The position numbers and the translations under genes are program-made. From Neoscytalidium dimidiatum (Eukaryota; Ascomycota; Dothideomycetes; Botryosphaeriales; Botryosphaeriaceae): a stretch of 64,000 nucleotides of DNA. A model generated the notes under the pieces. That model worked only from the letters and a program-made list of their open reading frames with translations. It searched no databases and was not told the DNA's origin. Where the stretch lies: contig CM074700.1 of NCBI GenBank assembly GCA_037367355.1, positions 2,666,001-2,730,000 on the forward strand, written 5' to 3'. Each line of letters begins with the position of its first letter. Position 1 is the stretch's first letter. Shown in pieces: positions 23,998 to 35,511 of the stretch.

Positions 23998-26024
23998 TCA
24001 CATATCCTGGATCATCTGGTCGATGATGTCTTCGGCCTCTGAATCATCCGTCTGATAGCCGTCACAATCCTGCCGGGCCTCCTCATCCGAGGTTTCGCTA
24101 TCATCCTCCTCGTCGTCCTCCTCTGTTCCTGAATCTTCTTCGGAACCCTCCTCGTCGAGAAAGTCGTCATCATCGTCATCATCGTCCTCATCATCGAGAG
24201 AGTCTAGCAGATCGTCCTCGTCTTCCTCATCCATCTCATCAATGAAATCTAGAGAAAGTCCGAGTGCGCTCTGGAAGAGATCCTGCATCGCATTCATAAC
24301 ATGAGGTGGTGGCATTGGCAATGTCAGTGTGCCATTAACGATGCCGGGAGGATTGGTAGAGTCCGGAACGGAGGGGTTTGCCGGATGACCTGGTGGGGGA
24401 GCCAGGCCAGATGTAGCATGGTCATCCTGCACTGCCTCCTCGATGGTAGTTGCATGGTTGGGCTGGACACTAGGTCCTGCAACAACGGGCGCCTGCTGTG
24501 TTTGGCCATGGCCGTTGTCGTTACCCTGTGTTGCAGTGCTTGTATCATTTGGACCGTGGTGGTGGTGATGATGGTGATGGTGATGGTCGCCGGCGTGGCC
24601 ATTAACAACCACCGAGAAGAGACCCGCCAGATCACCCATGTTGGCGGGTAGCTTCTTGCTTTCCATAGTGTCCCAGTCCACGCTCGATGACTTCTTCAGG
24701 ATGAAATTGTTAACATTATCCCCTGTAAGATGTATCGACTCCTCATCGTCGGCAAGAAAGTGAAAATAGACGGATTTGAGATGGAGGTTGCTGCGCATCT
24801 TACGGAAAACATCACGCCAGGTACCGGTCATAAGTGAGGAATAGTCAAGCTGCAGATTATCTAGCTTGGAGCTGTTCATAGTAAGCCATTCAATGAGATC
24901 GTCGGCATGATAACTTAAGCCACCAAGAGAAAGAGTTTCGAGCTTCTCAATTCGTGACCCAAGGAGTCTATTGAGAGGGACATCGTATGGCTGGTTGTAG
25001 AACTCAATGCAGAGATTCACCAGATTGTGAGCTTGCTTGATGAAGCGGCTGAGGAGACCAGAGCGGAAGAGCGCAGAGCTTGTCTCAGAAGGGAAAGTCT
25101 TGGGGTCCAACAGTCGAAGACTCAGATTGTGAAGATGTCCCAATCCCACTTTGCTGAAGCGCTGACGCTGAGGGCCCGACAGTTGCAGGGCACTAACATT
25201 CAAGCCGGAAGCCACTAGGGTACAAAGTTCGACATTGCTGAGGTGCATGGCACGGATTACCGAAGCCATAGTAGCAGGGTGAAGAGCTATTTTCTCCCTG
25301 GGGATTGGTAAGCGCTAAAAGCAGAGTCAAATAGTGGACCGTGATATACGAACTTGTGAAATAGAGATATACCACATTTAGAAAGGATACCACTAGTCCA
25401 TGCGCCGGTGAGGGGAGACTGCGAACCATTGACGCTGATGGTACGAAGCCCGCTTAGGCCGCTGAGGGACTTCAGAGCTCGTGCCAGCAGGCGAACGTGG
25501 ACGAACTTCTGGTAAAGCTCGGTCTGATCTTCGATGTACTTCTTGTAAGCTTCGTAAGCAGCCTTAGCCTTAGGTAAGCCCTCCTTGCGTTCAGAATCCC
25601 CGAGGAAGTGTTCCTTAACGCGATCATGGCGTAGGAAGCAGCTCTCGTCCCGCGTCTCCTTCTCCATGCGTGACAAGAAGGCGTTGAAATCACCAGCGAG
25701 CTCCGGGAGAAACTGATAGACGGCCACATCGATCTGGCTGATGCGTGTGTTGAAGGGTGGGTGGTTGGCGATCTGAAAGAGATTGAGTAGGCTCTTGCGC
25801 TCGAGGACGACGGAACGGTGGGAGAACCATGTCTTGAGGAAGACGTCTGAAGCAGCAGCCTTCAGCGTCCTACAGGTGAGGCGGACCGCCTTGACGCTCT
25901 CAAGAAAAGAGTCCTTGGCAAGCGGGTCGTCGTAAGGGCAAGGCGGGTGTTCGTGCAATTCCTCCACTATCTTGATCTGCAACTCCGCGGGGAGCGTGAC
26001 CAGGCGGGACGGTGGCTGGCACAT
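23998..26024 (-). CDS. F-box protein with His10 tract and acidic tail
   Basis: Exon 1 runs 26024-25354 and exon 2 25297-23998, giving about 656 residues. The N-terminus LVTLPAELQIKIVEEL is F-box-like, followed by VRLTCRTLKAA. The middle has weak leucine-rich segments (LETLSLGGLSYHADDLIEWL, LDNLQLDY). Then come ten consecutive His, a Thr/Gln/Pro-rich linker and a tail of long Asp/Glu runs. The intron is uncertain: donor gttcgt with acceptor ccccag (25298-25353, 56 nt) is preferred; donor gtatat with acceptor ttttag (25315-25349, 35 nt) also keeps frame and adds seven residues. The ATG at 26024 is the first in frame; further upstream the frame needs a GTG. An SCF substrate-adaptor role is inferred. 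Confidence 0.72.
24556..24588 (-). repeat. CAC/CAT microsatellite encoding ten histidines
   Basis: Seen on the plus strand as a GTG/ATG-type trinucleotide run inside the F-box protein gene. It encodes an uninterrupted His10. The mixed codons (CAC and CAT) argue for selection or age rather than a fresh expansion. Confidence 0.8.
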
Positions 26025-27489
26025 GGTTGCGAGCTTTTCTGCCGAGGTCTCGACTGAAGGCTCGTGGCCGGGCGATAGGCTGAGGGGCGAATTTAAGCTG
26101 GAAGCGCCGCCCACGAGTGATGGTGAGCAGAAATGGGGGAGGAGAGAGCGGATGTTGGAGTGAGGTGGAGCACATGCGGCGGTAGTGGTAAGCTGCGGCA
26201 GGACCAGTCAAGAAAATGAAGCAGCAACGCGCCCCCGAAATTTCGGCACGCGATAACGTTAAGCGAAACGCGTCGTAGTAGCCGTTGGACGGGCGATGGC
26301 TCGACGTGGCCGCGCGCAGCAGACCAGCGCTCAGCAGGGCAGTCGCTGGCAGCCTTACGAGCCTGCGGCAGCCTCAACGCACCTGTCACCGTTCCGTAAA
26401 GCAAGCAGGCCTGCTCAAAGCATCCAAGTATCAGCCATATCCGTTAACATATGCCTCTCCGGGCGCAAACGCATGGATTCGGACTCGGACCCAGCAGTAC
26501 GCCGTTGACTTCCTGCGCGTTGCCGCTTCCAACGCACGCACTTGCGCTCCAGGTGGTCATGGCAGGAAAGCTCTTACGAAGACAACGCGGTACGAGCACG
26601 GAAGCACTTCACCCGTATCTTTCCTTCCTGCGGTCCTGTCTGATGGCCGAGCCACTCATGAATTTATGTCTCGGACCCGTGGCTTCAGGCAACTGTGATG
26701 CGTCGCATGCGACGGTGTAAACAGCATGAACGACTGCCCACTACTCCCGCAGCTTTGTGACGGCGTCAAATGGGCGTGACCAAAGAGTCTGAGCTCCTCT
26801 GAAAGAAGGTGCCAATGCACGGCAGCAAATAGTCCAGACGACGATGTGATGTCGAAGTGAAGAAAGGTCGGCTGTGCGGCAGCGTACCACTTCGATCTGT
26901 CAGACGCGCTAAGCCTGATACGATCGCGCATCGCTCTTGCTTTCTGCAGGGCGTTCCACATCCTGGATCGTCTACATGCACTTCACCATACGCAACCATT
27001 GGTCGTCTGGTGCTTCCAGCTCCTCCGATAGCTCTGCACCGGTTGCGGCGGACACCACGGCTTTCCATCTTGACATGCAGCAGAGCACTCAGTAACTATC
27101 CATGTCCTGTCGACGCTGCCGTCTCACCCTCGATCAGTAGAATCACAATGAGCTTCTGGATCACTAACATTGCTCTGATCAAGCTCGCATTGAACTTTTT
27201 GTGTCCATACAGGTATCTTAAGCTTATGCAGCGTCATTTTGAAGAGCCGTACGAAAAGCAGGACACACGCTATCCGTCCACCCCTAAACGCTATCCTTGT
27301 CTTGAACATTTGCCATCATAAGGACCATGGTCCAAGTGTCGTTAAATAAGGAGATAAACAACCGAAGAATTCGTTATTCACACCGGGATTGCAATCACGT
27401 CCAAAATGAGTACTGCTGTTGAAACTCACTTACCCGAACAATCAGACAGCGTCTGTTGCTCAGATACAGATTGCTGGTGTCGTTTATGT
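26025..27489. other. Intergenic, upstream of F-box gene and 3' of MBP1
   Basis: About 1.46 kb between two minus-strand genes. Open frames up to 154 codons exist on the plus strand (26285-26698, 26857-27321), but they show no domains, no consistent codon bias and no neighbouring splice signals. I consider the stretch non-coding as far as I can see. Confidence 0.45.
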
Positions 27490-30146
27490 CTAACTTTCAA
27501 CGAAGTCGACCTTTCTCAGGAACTCTCTGACTCGGCCGACCTCAACTCCGTCTCCTGTTTCACTCTCGACAGCCTTGACCAGACTGCCGAGTAATTGCTC
27601 TACTTGGTCTTCTGGAACACCAGTGCAGAGGCTGACCACTTTGCGATATTGCGTCTCAAGCTCGCCATTGCGTTCCCGAAGACCAGCAGCACGTGCTCGG
27701 AGCTCTGCATTGTTGCCATCATATGCAGAGAGAGCTGCTCGCAATTTACTGGCACTGGGAAGAGATGCGAGCAACGAGTTCTGAGAGGGTGACAGAGCGC
27801 TGAGATCAACATGGTTGGCCGAGTCAGGCGACATGTCTCGAAGTTGGCCGAGGCGCAACTTGAACGGCGACGCCGCGTCAGCATCTCCCACCTTGATATT
27901 CTCCTTGGAAGCCTCCATAGCCTGTTCCACAGAAATAGAGCCTGAGCGAGCGAGGCGATTGCGCTGGTCTTTTATTGCATTTTTGAGGTTGGTAATGCGC
28001 TGGCTGCGCTCTGCACTGAGGCGTTGTCGGCGCTGGAGAGACGCAAGAAGATTCGAGAGATGGCGCTGTTGTGTGGAGAGGGATTGGATACTGGCATTTG
28101 TGCGGTCGATGAGGTCTTGCTTTAGGCGGATCTCGGCATTGAATTGAGATTCCGTTTGGGACAAGAACGAGGACATGGCTGGGAAAGGTCAATAATCTTG
28201 GAAGCGGAGTGAGTACTGGTCGTCCTCTACTTACCAGGCATCATTTCTCTGCTTGCTTCTTCCACTCTGCTTGCCGGTCCTCTGCTCTTACTCGGAGAAC
28301 CAACCTGACTCAGTGCTTGATGACTGTTCCTCTCAGGATCCTCGCCGACACCAAAATCAAGGGGTCTCAATCCTTTGTAATTGGGTATCGTAGGGTCTGC
28401 TTTGACTTCCAACAGTTGCTGAATAATGCTGCGGTTGCCAATGCGCGCAACAAGATTCAGTGCAGTGTTACCGGCAACATCCCTTGCATTGACCATCTCA
28501 CTCATGAATCTCATCAACCCGATTGGTTTCGACGAACTGCCCTCAAAGGATGATTGGCTGCTTTGGCCGGTATTGCTGCGTACCAGGAATTCAAGAAGTG
28601 CCTCGAGATAGTATTTGCTCGAAGCCGCCCGGCCCTTAACGCCTGACGCCACGGCAATATGGTGCAAAATTGTCCTGCCGGAATCGTCACGAACTTCAAT
28701 GAGCGGAGCCAGCAGTTCCAGAAGTTCTGGGAAGCAGCTATGATCTAGGCAGTTGTTGACTGCGACGGCAGCCATTAGAGGAGTCTGTCCGGCTGCGTTG
28801 CCGCGGAAAATATTTGCTCCCTTTGATATTAGGAGGCGCATAATTGAAACTCTCGCCAACGTCGCTGCCCAATGTAGAGCTGTGTTCGCGGACTGATCTA
28901 ACGGCATGTCCAGATCTGTTCCGGAAAGATGGACGATGGCGGGATGATTGGAGTAGTCTGTACGGGACTGGTTGTCTTGGAAGAGATCCAGAAGCGCAGC
29001 TTGTTTTTCCTGCGAGGCTGTATCGTTGGGAGGGGGGAGTGGAGGTAGAGCTGCAGGCACATCGCCATCCACTGTCGACATATGGTGTCCTGCCTGGTGG
29101 AAGAGGAAAGACTCATTGGGCTCAGTCGGAGTGCCATCACGGATAATCTCGCCGTCGCCATTGCGTTGCACGAAAGATTCTTCTTGGCGTACTCTCTTGC
29201 GGGGAGGCTCTGCGCCATCAAGCGCACCATCCACCTGGGACTGAGTGGCATAGGTAGAATCACCACCGTTGGCACTGAAACTACGCTCCGAGCGCAAACC
29301 TGGAACACTCTGCTGACTCTCTCCGCGGAATGAATCTTGGCTTCCAAAGCCAGGCCTAGATGGGGTGGACCCCATATGACGTCGTTGAGCACTACCAGGC
29401 CGAGGCGCCGGCGAGTTCATGCGAGCAACCTTGTTCATGGCGGCAATGGCATTGGAGGCCGTTGCAGAAATATTCGAGAAGAACGTTCCACCTGCTGCAG
29501 CTCCCTGCGTCCGTCCGTCCAAGGTACTAGCGTAGAAGCGTTTTCGGTTGGCAGCCATGGCTTGCTCCTTGGTAGGTGTATCGACCTCGTGACCCTGTGG
29601 TCCGCCGTCCATGCCATAGTCGAGGAGTGGGCGCAGGAGATCTTCGACACCGTATTGCCGGCAGAACTCGCGGCCACGCCGGTAGTTGATCCAGGTCCCC
29701 TGGTACTTGCCGTAGCCACCCTGGACCTTTTCGTGCTCGCCTGTTAGGATCTCTTTCTCCAAAACCTTGGTGCGCTTTCCCTTATCAACGCCAGCCACCT
29801 TGAGAATTTGTGTCGCATTCAGCCACGAGTCGGAACGACGTTTCATTACGGCTATGCCGTTTATCTCCATTTCATAGACATTGACGTTGGAGTAGACAGC
29901 CTGTACAACGGTTAGCGTGAAGACAGCGGCAACGGCGGCGCTTGGCGCGCATACTGTGTAGATCTGCGGTGGATGGTCCATGTGGTGTTGCGACAGACCG
30001 TTGCCCTCTGAAAAGCTCCTAGCGAAGCCGTTCTGCTGCGGCGGCACACTGTCTCCGTATAGCGAACGGTGAGCGGCTGGCTGGGACGGCGTGAAGGAGG
30101 AAGCACGACCCTCGAAGCCAGCCATACCGGAGGGCGCGACCTGCAT
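27490..30146 (-). CDS. MBP1: MBF transcription factor subunit Mbp1-like (APSES + ankyrin)
   Basis: Exons on the minus strand are 30146-29955, 29900-28235 and 28178-27490, giving 848 residues. It is the DNA-binding subunit of the G1/S factor MBF. The APSES domain starts right after the first intron (AVYSNVNVYEMEING, about 65-170) and contains SDSWLNATQILKVAGVDKGKRTK and GKYQGTWINYRRG. Ankyrin repeats follow (TALHWAATLARVSIMRLLISKGAN; GRTILHHIAV; NTALNLVARIGN). The last exon is a coiled coil and partner-binding region that could be mistaken for a separate gene because it begins with ATG. The phase across GAAATGATGCCTG/gtaagt and cccag/CC ties it to MBP1. Intron 1 is 54 nt with no stop, so its retention would insert 18 residues. 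Confidence 0.93.
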
Positions 30147-30443
30147 GGCGAGCTGCGACGACGTGGAGCGCAGCAGTGCGCGGGCTTGGGACGGCGATGG
30201 GGCGCGCAGCAGGCGAGGGGATGCGGAGCTGCGGGCTTGCCGTGCTGGTGATGCTTCGGCTCATATGCACCAGGAAGTGGAGACGGAAATCAGTCGCGTA
30301 CGCACGCGTTGCGCTAGCCCCATCCGCGCGACTCGCGCGAACTTTCACCACTCACACACCCATCACACGACTGCTCATCGCGCTGCAGTCGCCCTCGTCA
30401 CGCGTCCCCGTCTAGCACACGCATTTGGGTTCCGCCGAGTCCC
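30147..30443. promoter_or_regulatory. Bidirectional promoter with two MCB elements (MBP1 / LYR gene)
   Basis: 297 bp separate the divergent ATGs. The consensus MluI cell-cycle box ACGCGT occurs at 30304-30309 and 30400-30405, and more CGCG-rich words lie between them (cgcgcgactcgcgcg, about 30325-30340). ACGCGT is the known target of Mbp1-type APSES factors. Autoregulation of MBP1 is therefore suggested; it is not proven. Confidence 0.55.
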
Positions 30444-31709
30444 ATGCCCGCGTTGTCCGTCGCTGATGCCTCCAGCGCTCGCCATCTGCTCCGCGCCCTG
30501 CTCCGCGAGTGCACTTATCTTCCCGACCCGGCTGCCCGCCTCTACGCCCATCAACACGTCCTGCGTCGCTTCCGTGACTACCACCCGCCGCCAAATAAAG
30601 AGAATGATTTTGGGACGCAGCCTGTGGGGCAGCAATTCACGGCCGACCGCTTACGTGGCGCCTTGGGAAATGCACGGAAAGGCTTGAACTTCCTGCGCCG
30701 CGCTAACGAAGGCGAGACGGGACCGCTCCAGCAGCTTCTGCTTCTGACATACGGGCGAAGCGGCCGGCGACGGCACGAATTGATGCAAACCTTGCTCGTT
30801 CCGGATCCTGTCAGTGAGCGAGAGGCCGTCGAGCTGTGGGAAGCAGATGTCGAAGCGATGCTTGACCCCACCAAGACCATTCAGGGCATCCCGAAGGCCG
30901 TGATAGAAGCTCCGAGGCGGGATGGAAAACCCCACCGCTACGAGATATCCCCTCGCTACTCCAAGCTTCGCGCTCTCTTAGAGAGCCAGAAGAAAGCGGC
31001 ACAACCTGTGGAGCTGAGGAGGAATAAATTGAAGTCAACCCACCTGGAGGTACCGTTGACAAATGTCTGGATGCGACCATTCCCTCGAAAGCGTGAAAAG
31101 AACATGGTGCGGAAGTGGTATGCCTCCATCCTCGACAAAGTATTGCCGCCGCTACCTGAGGAAGAATGGTCGAGGCTCAAAGATTTAGTAACGGGTGCGC
31201 GCAACTGGAGCGGCTTCAAACGTAGGAGACCGGGCATACCCAGTCATATGAGCTCCTACGATGTACTCAAGCTTGCCAATATTAGCGGCATTGCGGGCGA
31301 CCGTTTCTTGTCTCTCGCCTGTCGCGAGCACATGCTCCCAGAAACCGGCACCAAAGCAGAGAAACTTTCTCGCCTCGCAACTATAGAGAGCTCCCGTTTT
31401 CAATCTGCAGATGAATGGCTCGCACGTGGCCCATCCAATCCAGCCGTATTAGATTCTCTTCTGCGGGATGCAATGGAAACCGAACAACTCCCGAAACAGT
31501 TGCCGGGCAAGCGCCGAGCGCAGAACATCACTCCACGTCTTATGCGACGTCTCTGGGCTAAGATATTTTCCCATTGCCCTGTTCTTCGCTGGGACGAAAA
31601 AAAGCAGGTTTGGGCGGTCGAATGGGGATCTTGGGAGCATTTGCATTCGCGCCCTAGGAGCTCCCCGCTCGATATATCATTCTTCGAAAGGCCTGACACC
31701 AAGAAGTAG
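30444..31709 (+). CDS. LYR-motif protein, Cup1-like
   Basis: Single exon, 421 residues. The N-terminal 15-60 segment (HLLRALLREC, then ARLYAHQHVLRRFRDY) carries the Leu-Tyr/Arg helical pattern of a Complex1_LYR domain, as in fungal Cup1-like LYR proteins. LYR proteins usually work in mitochondria with acyl carrier protein in Fe-S, respiratory-complex or ribosome assembly. The conserved middle contains PLTNVWMRPFPRKREKNMVRKWYA and many basic residues, which could mean rRNA or mitoribosome contact (inference). The end is aromatic (WAVEWGSWEHL). No obvious presequence is seen. Start chosen at the first ATG, 297 bp from MBP1. Confidence 0.78.
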   Translation: MPALSVADASSARHLLRALLRECTYLPDPAARLYAHQHVLRRFRDYHPPPNKENDFGTQPVGQQFTADRLRGALGNARKGLNFLRRANEGETGPLQQLLLLTYGRSGRRRHELMQTLLVPDPVSEREAVELWEADVEAMLDPTKTIQGIPKAVIEAPRRDGKPHRYEISPRYSKLRALLESQKKAAQPVELRRNKLKSTHLEVPLTNVWMRPFPRKREKNMVRKWYASILDKVLPPLPEEEWSRLKDLVTGARNWSGFKRRRPGIPSHMSSYDVLKLANISGIAGDRFLSLACREHMLPETGTKAEKLSRLATIESSRFQSADEWLARGPSNPAVLDSLLRDAMETEQLPKQLPGKRRAQNITPRLMRRLWAKIFSHCPVLRWDEKKQVWAVEWGSWEHLHSRPRSSPLDISFFERPDTKK

Positions 31710-31960
31710 AGACCTATCAGACTCGACAAAGACAAAAATTGCGTACTATTTGTTCGCTACAAACCAATGGTGCGCTGGATGCACAACCGGAAATACGATC
31801 ACCCGTACCGGAATCGAGAAGCGGGCAGCTTTGGTGGGGCCACAACACATTGATCATCTGCAGGGCGTAGGGCGCGTCGAATCGTATCATAGCATTAAAG
31901 CCCCCATTCCAAGCTTTCACCATCATAATAACTAGAAGCAAAACTTATTTCCAACTCAAC

Positions 31961-32558
31961 ATGTCGGAACAGCCCTCGATCCGTTTGGCTACACGCGAAG
32001 GTACTTGACACCAAGTGAGGAAGCTTACTCCAATTAACGCCTGACACAGATGTCCCAACGATTCTTGACTTGATTCGGGAACTGGCCATTTACGAGAATG
32101 CCCTGGACTCCGTTGAAGCTACTGAGGATAGCCTTGCGAAGACCCTTTCGTTCGCACCTTCACCTTCAAGCCAGACTGCCCCCGCAGCAGAGTCAGGCTA
32201 TGCAAAAACATTCCTGATAATTGCTCCCGAGGGCGAGGTTGCCGGCATGGCCCTTTTCTTCCACAATTACAGCACGTGGCGCGCCAAGCCTGGTATCTAT
32301 CTCGAGGACCTCTTCGTCAAGCCGAAGTACCGCCGGAGAGGATACGGCAAGCTGCTGATACAGGAGTTGGCCAAGGAAGTGCAGAGAATTGGCGGTGGAA
32401 GGCTGGAATGGAGCTGTTTGAAGTGGAATGAGCCATCGCTCAAGTTCTACGCCGGACTTGGGGCGAAGCAGATGGAAGAGTGGGTGGGTTTGAGGGTGGA
32501 CGGTGAAGCCCTCGTTAATCTGGCAGAGGCAAAAGCGTCTTCGGCAGGAAAAGAGTAA
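31961..32558 (+). CDS. GNAT N-acetyltransferase (diamine/spermidine acetyltransferase-like)
   Basis: Exons are 31961-32000 and 32050-32558, giving 182 residues. The first exon is 40 nt (MSEQPSIRLATRE). The 49-nt intron rebuilds RLATREDVPTILDLIRELAIYE, the usual start of this GNAT group. The acetyl-CoA pyrophosphate loop is RRRGYGKLLI, preceded by IYLEDLFVKPKY. The following W-S-x-L-x-W-N-x-x-x-x-x-F-Y pattern (CLKWNEPSLKFYAGLGA) is typical of spermidine/spermine or thialysine acetyltransferases. The substrate is inferred. It lies 250 bp after the LYR gene on the same strand. Confidence 0.9.
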
Positions 32559-32848
32559 GGAATCACGGTTGGGAGAGAGGCATTGCAAGCATTGGTGGAG
32601 AAAAATACACGGTGTCGAGAAATGGAAGGTAACATTGGCCTCCAGGCCAGCGGCATAGAGGCAAGGAAGGTCAAAAAAGAGTATGGACATGAAAAGAATG
32701 GTATACGTCGATCGCAAATGATTTAAGAATCCGAACGCGTCCCCAGAGATACAATCATGTTCGCTTCGTTATGCGATCCTACTCATACTAATTTACTCGC
32801 ACGACTGGGGCCATGGTCAGCACCTGGCGTATTCTTGGAGAGGGAGAA

Positions 32849-33165
32849 TCAATTTACCTGGAGCACCGGCTCCTCGCCGCCGCACTTTTCGTAGCACTCT
32901 TGCTTGCCCTTGTTGGCACAGAGGCAGGACTGTTGAAACGGTATACATCAGTTTTGCATCAAATCACTACGGATGCGAGGGGAACTACTTCTGGCCAAGA
33001 TTGAATGCAGATCCTCGGCTCGCAGGTGCAGGTGGCGCTGCTGGACGGAGTGGAGCCTGACAGAATCGGAGTGGGAGTGCCATAGGCCTGGCGCGGCTGC
33101 AGAGGAGTCCCCACGGACAGAGTCGCCAGGAGGGCGAAGGACAGGAGGGAGCCAAGGTACTTCAT
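32849..33165 (-). CDS. Small secreted cysteine-rich protein (two exons)
   Basis: Exon 1 is 33165-32989 and exon 2 32929-32849, giving 85 residues. MKYLGSLLSFALLATLSVG is a clear signal peptide; LQPRQ after it could be a processing site. A Ser/Thr/Pro linker follows, and then seven Cys: CTCEPRIC, SCLC, EC and KC. Exon 2 is too short to appear as an open frame. I infer it from a GTAGTT donor after QSWPE, a TTCAACAG acceptor and the continued Cys pattern (SCLCANKGKQECYEKCGG). The odd Cys count may mean one is free or the end is wrong: a further donor (gtaaat) lies just before the stop. It resembles effector-like or antimicrobial small proteins in form only; no named family is recognised. Confidence 0.62.
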
Positions 33166-35511
33166 GGTGACGGTGGACGTGACGAGGCGTTGAATTGAGG
33201 AACGAGCGGTAAGAAGTTGGGAACGACTGACTGGGATGCCGGCTTTTGCAGGCACTAGAAGAGTAGACTTTCAGCGAAGGCAGGGGGCATAGAAAAGGAG
33301 AGTTGGGACCGTCGGAGCGGGGCCCAGCACATGATATTCCCCAGACGGAGAGATTTCAGGAGCGCCAAGGCCCGCAAGGCGGAAACCTTAAATTGCGGGA
33401 GTGAGCTGGAGCCGCAGGGCCGTCGGTCCACGATGGTGTTGGCAACCGTTCCTGCTGAGCTGACAACCGGGTGGCACTGCATTCTCACTGGCTTTCAGGC
33501 GCGCAGGATCTGACGACAAGGCCGTTCAGCCGCAAAAGCATATCCCAGATTGAGTCAAATCGGGCCACGGGAGGCCGTTTGCTGAAGGTTGATCGGCAAC
33601 CTTATGCGGCGCACCGACCAATGAGTGCTTTCCACAGCAGCGGAGCGGAGTGCTTGGCAGCGGGACAATAAATTCTAGACAACCGTAACCCAGTCATCCT
33701 GCCCGAAACCGCCGCATATGGTAAAGAGCGAATCCAGAGGATGTGTCTGGTGTTTGTGGTGGTCTGGAGTGCTCGCTCTGAAACGTTCCTACAAGGAGAG
33801 CTTCGCTTGGTCTGTCATGTGTGCGGGTACCTCGGTAGGCTGTGCGTCGGATGAAACAAGCCAGATGCCAATCATTGCTTCTCCTCCTGACCATGCTGAG
33901 GACGTCATCTCTTCTGTCCAAGCCGAGGAATGTGAACTGGTAGTCATATCGAGGCTCAGGCATCTCGGAAACAGCGGACCACTGGCCCGCGGAAGGAATC
34001 AGGATTCGAGGCGGCTATTCCGTACAGATACGAGCTGAGCTGAGACGCCTCAGCGTTCCTACGGGATATCACTTGAGTTGAAGGTGTTATTGGGTGCGAT
34101 TTATATAGTGGCGCATTGCTCGCGTTGACCACTTTCGTATGCGGACCTCGGCGGTGTTGATTCAATGCCTTGGCCCGTCTTACATGCAGGAACGAAAAAA
34201 GGCACAACCAACAACGTCAAAAATAAACGTCGGCTAGAACACCCGTGGAACAACAAGCTGTACCAACGGTGGCGTAGGGCATGCCAAGATTAGCTGGATT
34301 CCCGCCTTGAGCGTGAGTGGTTTGCCTGGCTTCAGCTGGCCGTCGCGCTTGTCAGGATGGCGTTTTCCAGGCCCCAAATACTTTTCCATCCCAGCCAACT
34401 CCTTCCTCCAAGGCCTTGTATGACCCTAGCAAATGTAACCTGGTCTCGCCATGATTGAGCCACCGTATGCTCAAAGTCACTGCCGCTCTCATCAGTCCTT
34501 ATTCGGGTCTATCATAGTAGATTCTTCGACTCTGTGGCTTTGGAGTGCCGCCCAAACACTCCGACAGCGTGGCCGCTACCTTTCGCACATTACTGATGAA
34601 ATGTCAGAGCTCAGCGTAGTCAAGAGTATGTAGACAATGTGATTGGATATTCAATTTCGCAAGAATATCCGAATTCGATCAAATAGTAAGGTAATGTCAT
34701 GAGTAAGAGGCAATCGTTTTTGGAAATTGATTTGTCGGTGTCAAGTTGCTTCAAAAACCTGCGAGAGTGTGTGCTCTCCAGACCTCATATGAACACTTTC
34801 ACTAGATCGAGATCGTGCAGAATGATCCCCTTCCACAAACGACTTGCCTGAATTGGTTGTCCGCCAACATTGCCCAGAAAAGCTGCTGGCAGCTACAGTA
34901 ATACGTAGCACAGAGGTTATGTTTTTTGTTGCTGCCGTACTCTCCATCAAGGCGGGGCTGTAGTAATGGCATTTTTCTGTACTGAGGAGATGCAGGTGAA
35001 CAAGAAGCTGTGACCGTCCAATAAATGAGATGCGACCTGCAACAGTGCTGCAGCGCAGGGGAACGTTTTAATTGGATTTGTACGCGAAGATTTAGTTTTA
35101 TGATTTCTGTGATTCCCAGAGACTTGTTTTCCAGTCATGAAAGCCATCTGCCATCTTGGGTATTTCCATCGTAGAGCTGTAGATGGTAGAAGAAATCATC
35201 TATACTATGTGAGCTTTGCGGGCAGGTAAGAGCGTGAGTGAGATGATTCAGGCGCTCGGCGGCTCTGAAATCTTGGCGTGGGCGGCACTTCGCCCCACCA
35301 AAACGTGCCTGTGAATTCTCGCCTGCTGTAGTTAGTCACCGCCGACAACTCAGACTCCAACAACCCATCTCGCGCATCCGCTCTACCTCTCGCCACAGGG
35401 CCTCACTTCCCACGCCAGGCCGACCACTTCGATTACCGACCACCAGGGCACGAGAGATAAGGAAGATCGTTGTAGCCCGGACAAGCACCTCTTCGAGGAG
35501 TCCAAGCCAAC
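33166..35511. other. Gene-poor stretch
   Basis: 2.35 kb without a supportable gene. Composition is normal to 34400 and somewhat AT-richer at 34600-35200. Open frames up to ~106 codons overlap on both strands, without domains. The last ~200 bp are C/T-rich and form the eIF2alpha promoter. Confidence 0.5.

Noticed and set aside
26857..27321. 154-codon plus-strand frame
   Set aside because: No domain or signal, mixed composition, and no intron signals that would extend it.
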